NCBI RefSeq assembly: GCF_013128195.2 | Contig: NZ_CP053452.2 | Location: 7,750,001 to 7,814,000, forward strand | DNA length: 64,000 bases | Reading direction: 5' to 3' | Origin: Frigoriglobus tundricola | Lineage (GTDB): Bacteria; Planctomycetota; Planctomycetia; Gemmatales; Gemmataceae | Shown: piece after piece, positions 63,480 through 64,000 of the stretch | How positions within the stretch are numbered: position 1 is the stretch's first letter | How the letters are laid out: each line of letters starts with the position of its first letter | The notes under the pieces: generated by a model | Told to the model about the DNA's origin: nothing | Seen by the model: only the letters and a program-made list of their open reading frames with translations | The model's database searches: none | Made by a program: the position numbers and the translations under genes

Positions 63480-64000
63480 ATGCCCGTCGAAGGACCCGAC
63501 CCGAACGTGCCACGCGCTGCCGGTTCGCCCGGTACCACCGGTGGCGGGCCGGACGAGTCCGTCTCCCTCGGCGGGACCATCGAACAGGTCGCGCCGCCCT
63601 CGTGGGCGCTGTCCGGGGGTACGCCCGCCTCCGGCTCCTCACAGTCGGGAAAGGCGGTCTACGACCTCGACCGCGAGATCGCGCAGGGCGCGGCCGACGT
63701 GGCCGACGGGTACACGCTCGTCAAGAAGCTCGGGACCGGCTCGTTCGGCACCGTCTGGGAGGCCGAGGACCGGCTCACCGGCGAGCGGGTGGCGATCAAG
63801 TTCTTTACCGCCGGGGACGCCGACTGGGCGAAGCTGCTCGGCGAGGTGGGACTGCTCCAGGCGGTCGAGGGGTGTCGCGGGATCGTGATGGTGAAGCAGG
63901 TCCGCACCGGTGGTCCCGGCTGCCGGCCCCACTACGTGATGCAACTCGCCAACAGCGGGTCGCTGGCCGACTGGCTCAAGGGCGCGTCAACTCTTCCCCC
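63480..64000 (+). CDS. Ser/Thr protein kinase, N-terminal part (cut by window edge)
   Basis: 173 codons are visible. A Pro/Gly/Ser-rich N-terminal tail (about 1-65) is followed by the kinase glycine loop 'LGTGSFGTVWEAED', the catalytic lysine in 'VAIKFF', and hinge-like 'YVMQLANSGSLADWL'. This is a Hanks-type kinase; accessory domains downstream are outside the window. Confidence 0.9.
   Translation, partial: MPVEGPDPNVPRAAGSPGTTGGGPDESVSLGGTIEQVAPPSWALSGGTPASGSSQSGKAVYDLDREIAQGAADVADGYTLVKKLGTGSFGTVWEAEDRLTGERVAIKFFTAGDADWAKLLGEVGLLQAVEGCRGIVMVKQVRTGGPGCRPHYVMQLANSGSLADWLKGASTLP

Overview
The window looks like chromosomal DNA of a Gemmata-like planctomycete (family Gemmataceae). This rests on very high GC content, long antisense open frames, ECF sigma factors fused to WD40, HEAT or DUF4097 domains, serine/threonine kinases with WD40 tails, a DUF3500 protein, an N-terminal zinc-ribbon protein, and many dispersed palindromic repeats. 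The genus is inferred. No rRNA, tRNA or CRISPR array was recognised.

Layout. 1-9.4 kb: a truncated helical-repeat protein, a nested inverted repeat, an SMP-30-like propeller divergent from an SDR oxidoreductase, a large secreted esterase-fold protein without its serine nucleophile, a frameshifted zinc-ribbon membrane protein and a Tat-exported DUF3500 protein. 9.4-28.3 kb: two RND efflux modules. The first is one pump plus adaptor, divergent from a GntR regulator across an AT-rich palindrome. The second is a minus-strand cluster: adaptor, two tandem RND pumps, a histidine kinase and an NtrC-type regulator, with a candidate sigma-54 promoter upstream. 28.5-33.4 kb: a PaiB-like flavin protein, then a TetR regulator with palindromes over its promoter, followed by an ABC exporter (permease, ATPase, HlyD adaptor) laid out like the CecR/YbhGFSR system. 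33.4-37.5 kb: phosphate uptake, with pstS and a pstC-pstA fusion divergent from pstB.

37.7-51.2 kb is the regulatory core: a membrane-tethered ECF sigma/DUF4097 fusion, a complete IS1595-type element with 8-bp target duplications, a SUKH protein, a CnoX-like thioredoxin, an ECF sigma overlapping a kinase that carries an anti-sigma-like zinc motif and WD40 repeats, an ECF/WD40/HEAT fusion, and a complete IS630-type element with a canonical -1 slippery site. 51.2-64 kb: an aminotransferase-fold protein with Gln in place of the PLP lysine, a five-repeat secreted protein, thiL with a repeat-derived in-frame insert, an E2-like acyltransferase, an FHA-GAF-cyclase, a GlxA-type regulator divergent from an HD hydrolase across 51-bp tandem repeats, an outer-membrane barrel protein, and the start of another kinase.

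Themes. Many genes serve efflux and envelope sensing. Dispersed palindromic repeats act as likely terminators and have also entered coding sequence. Several apparent frameshifts sit in homopolymers (7.2 kb, 25.6-25.95 kb, 40.19 kb) and may be assembly errors; the IS630 frameshift has a canonical slippery heptamer and looks programmed.
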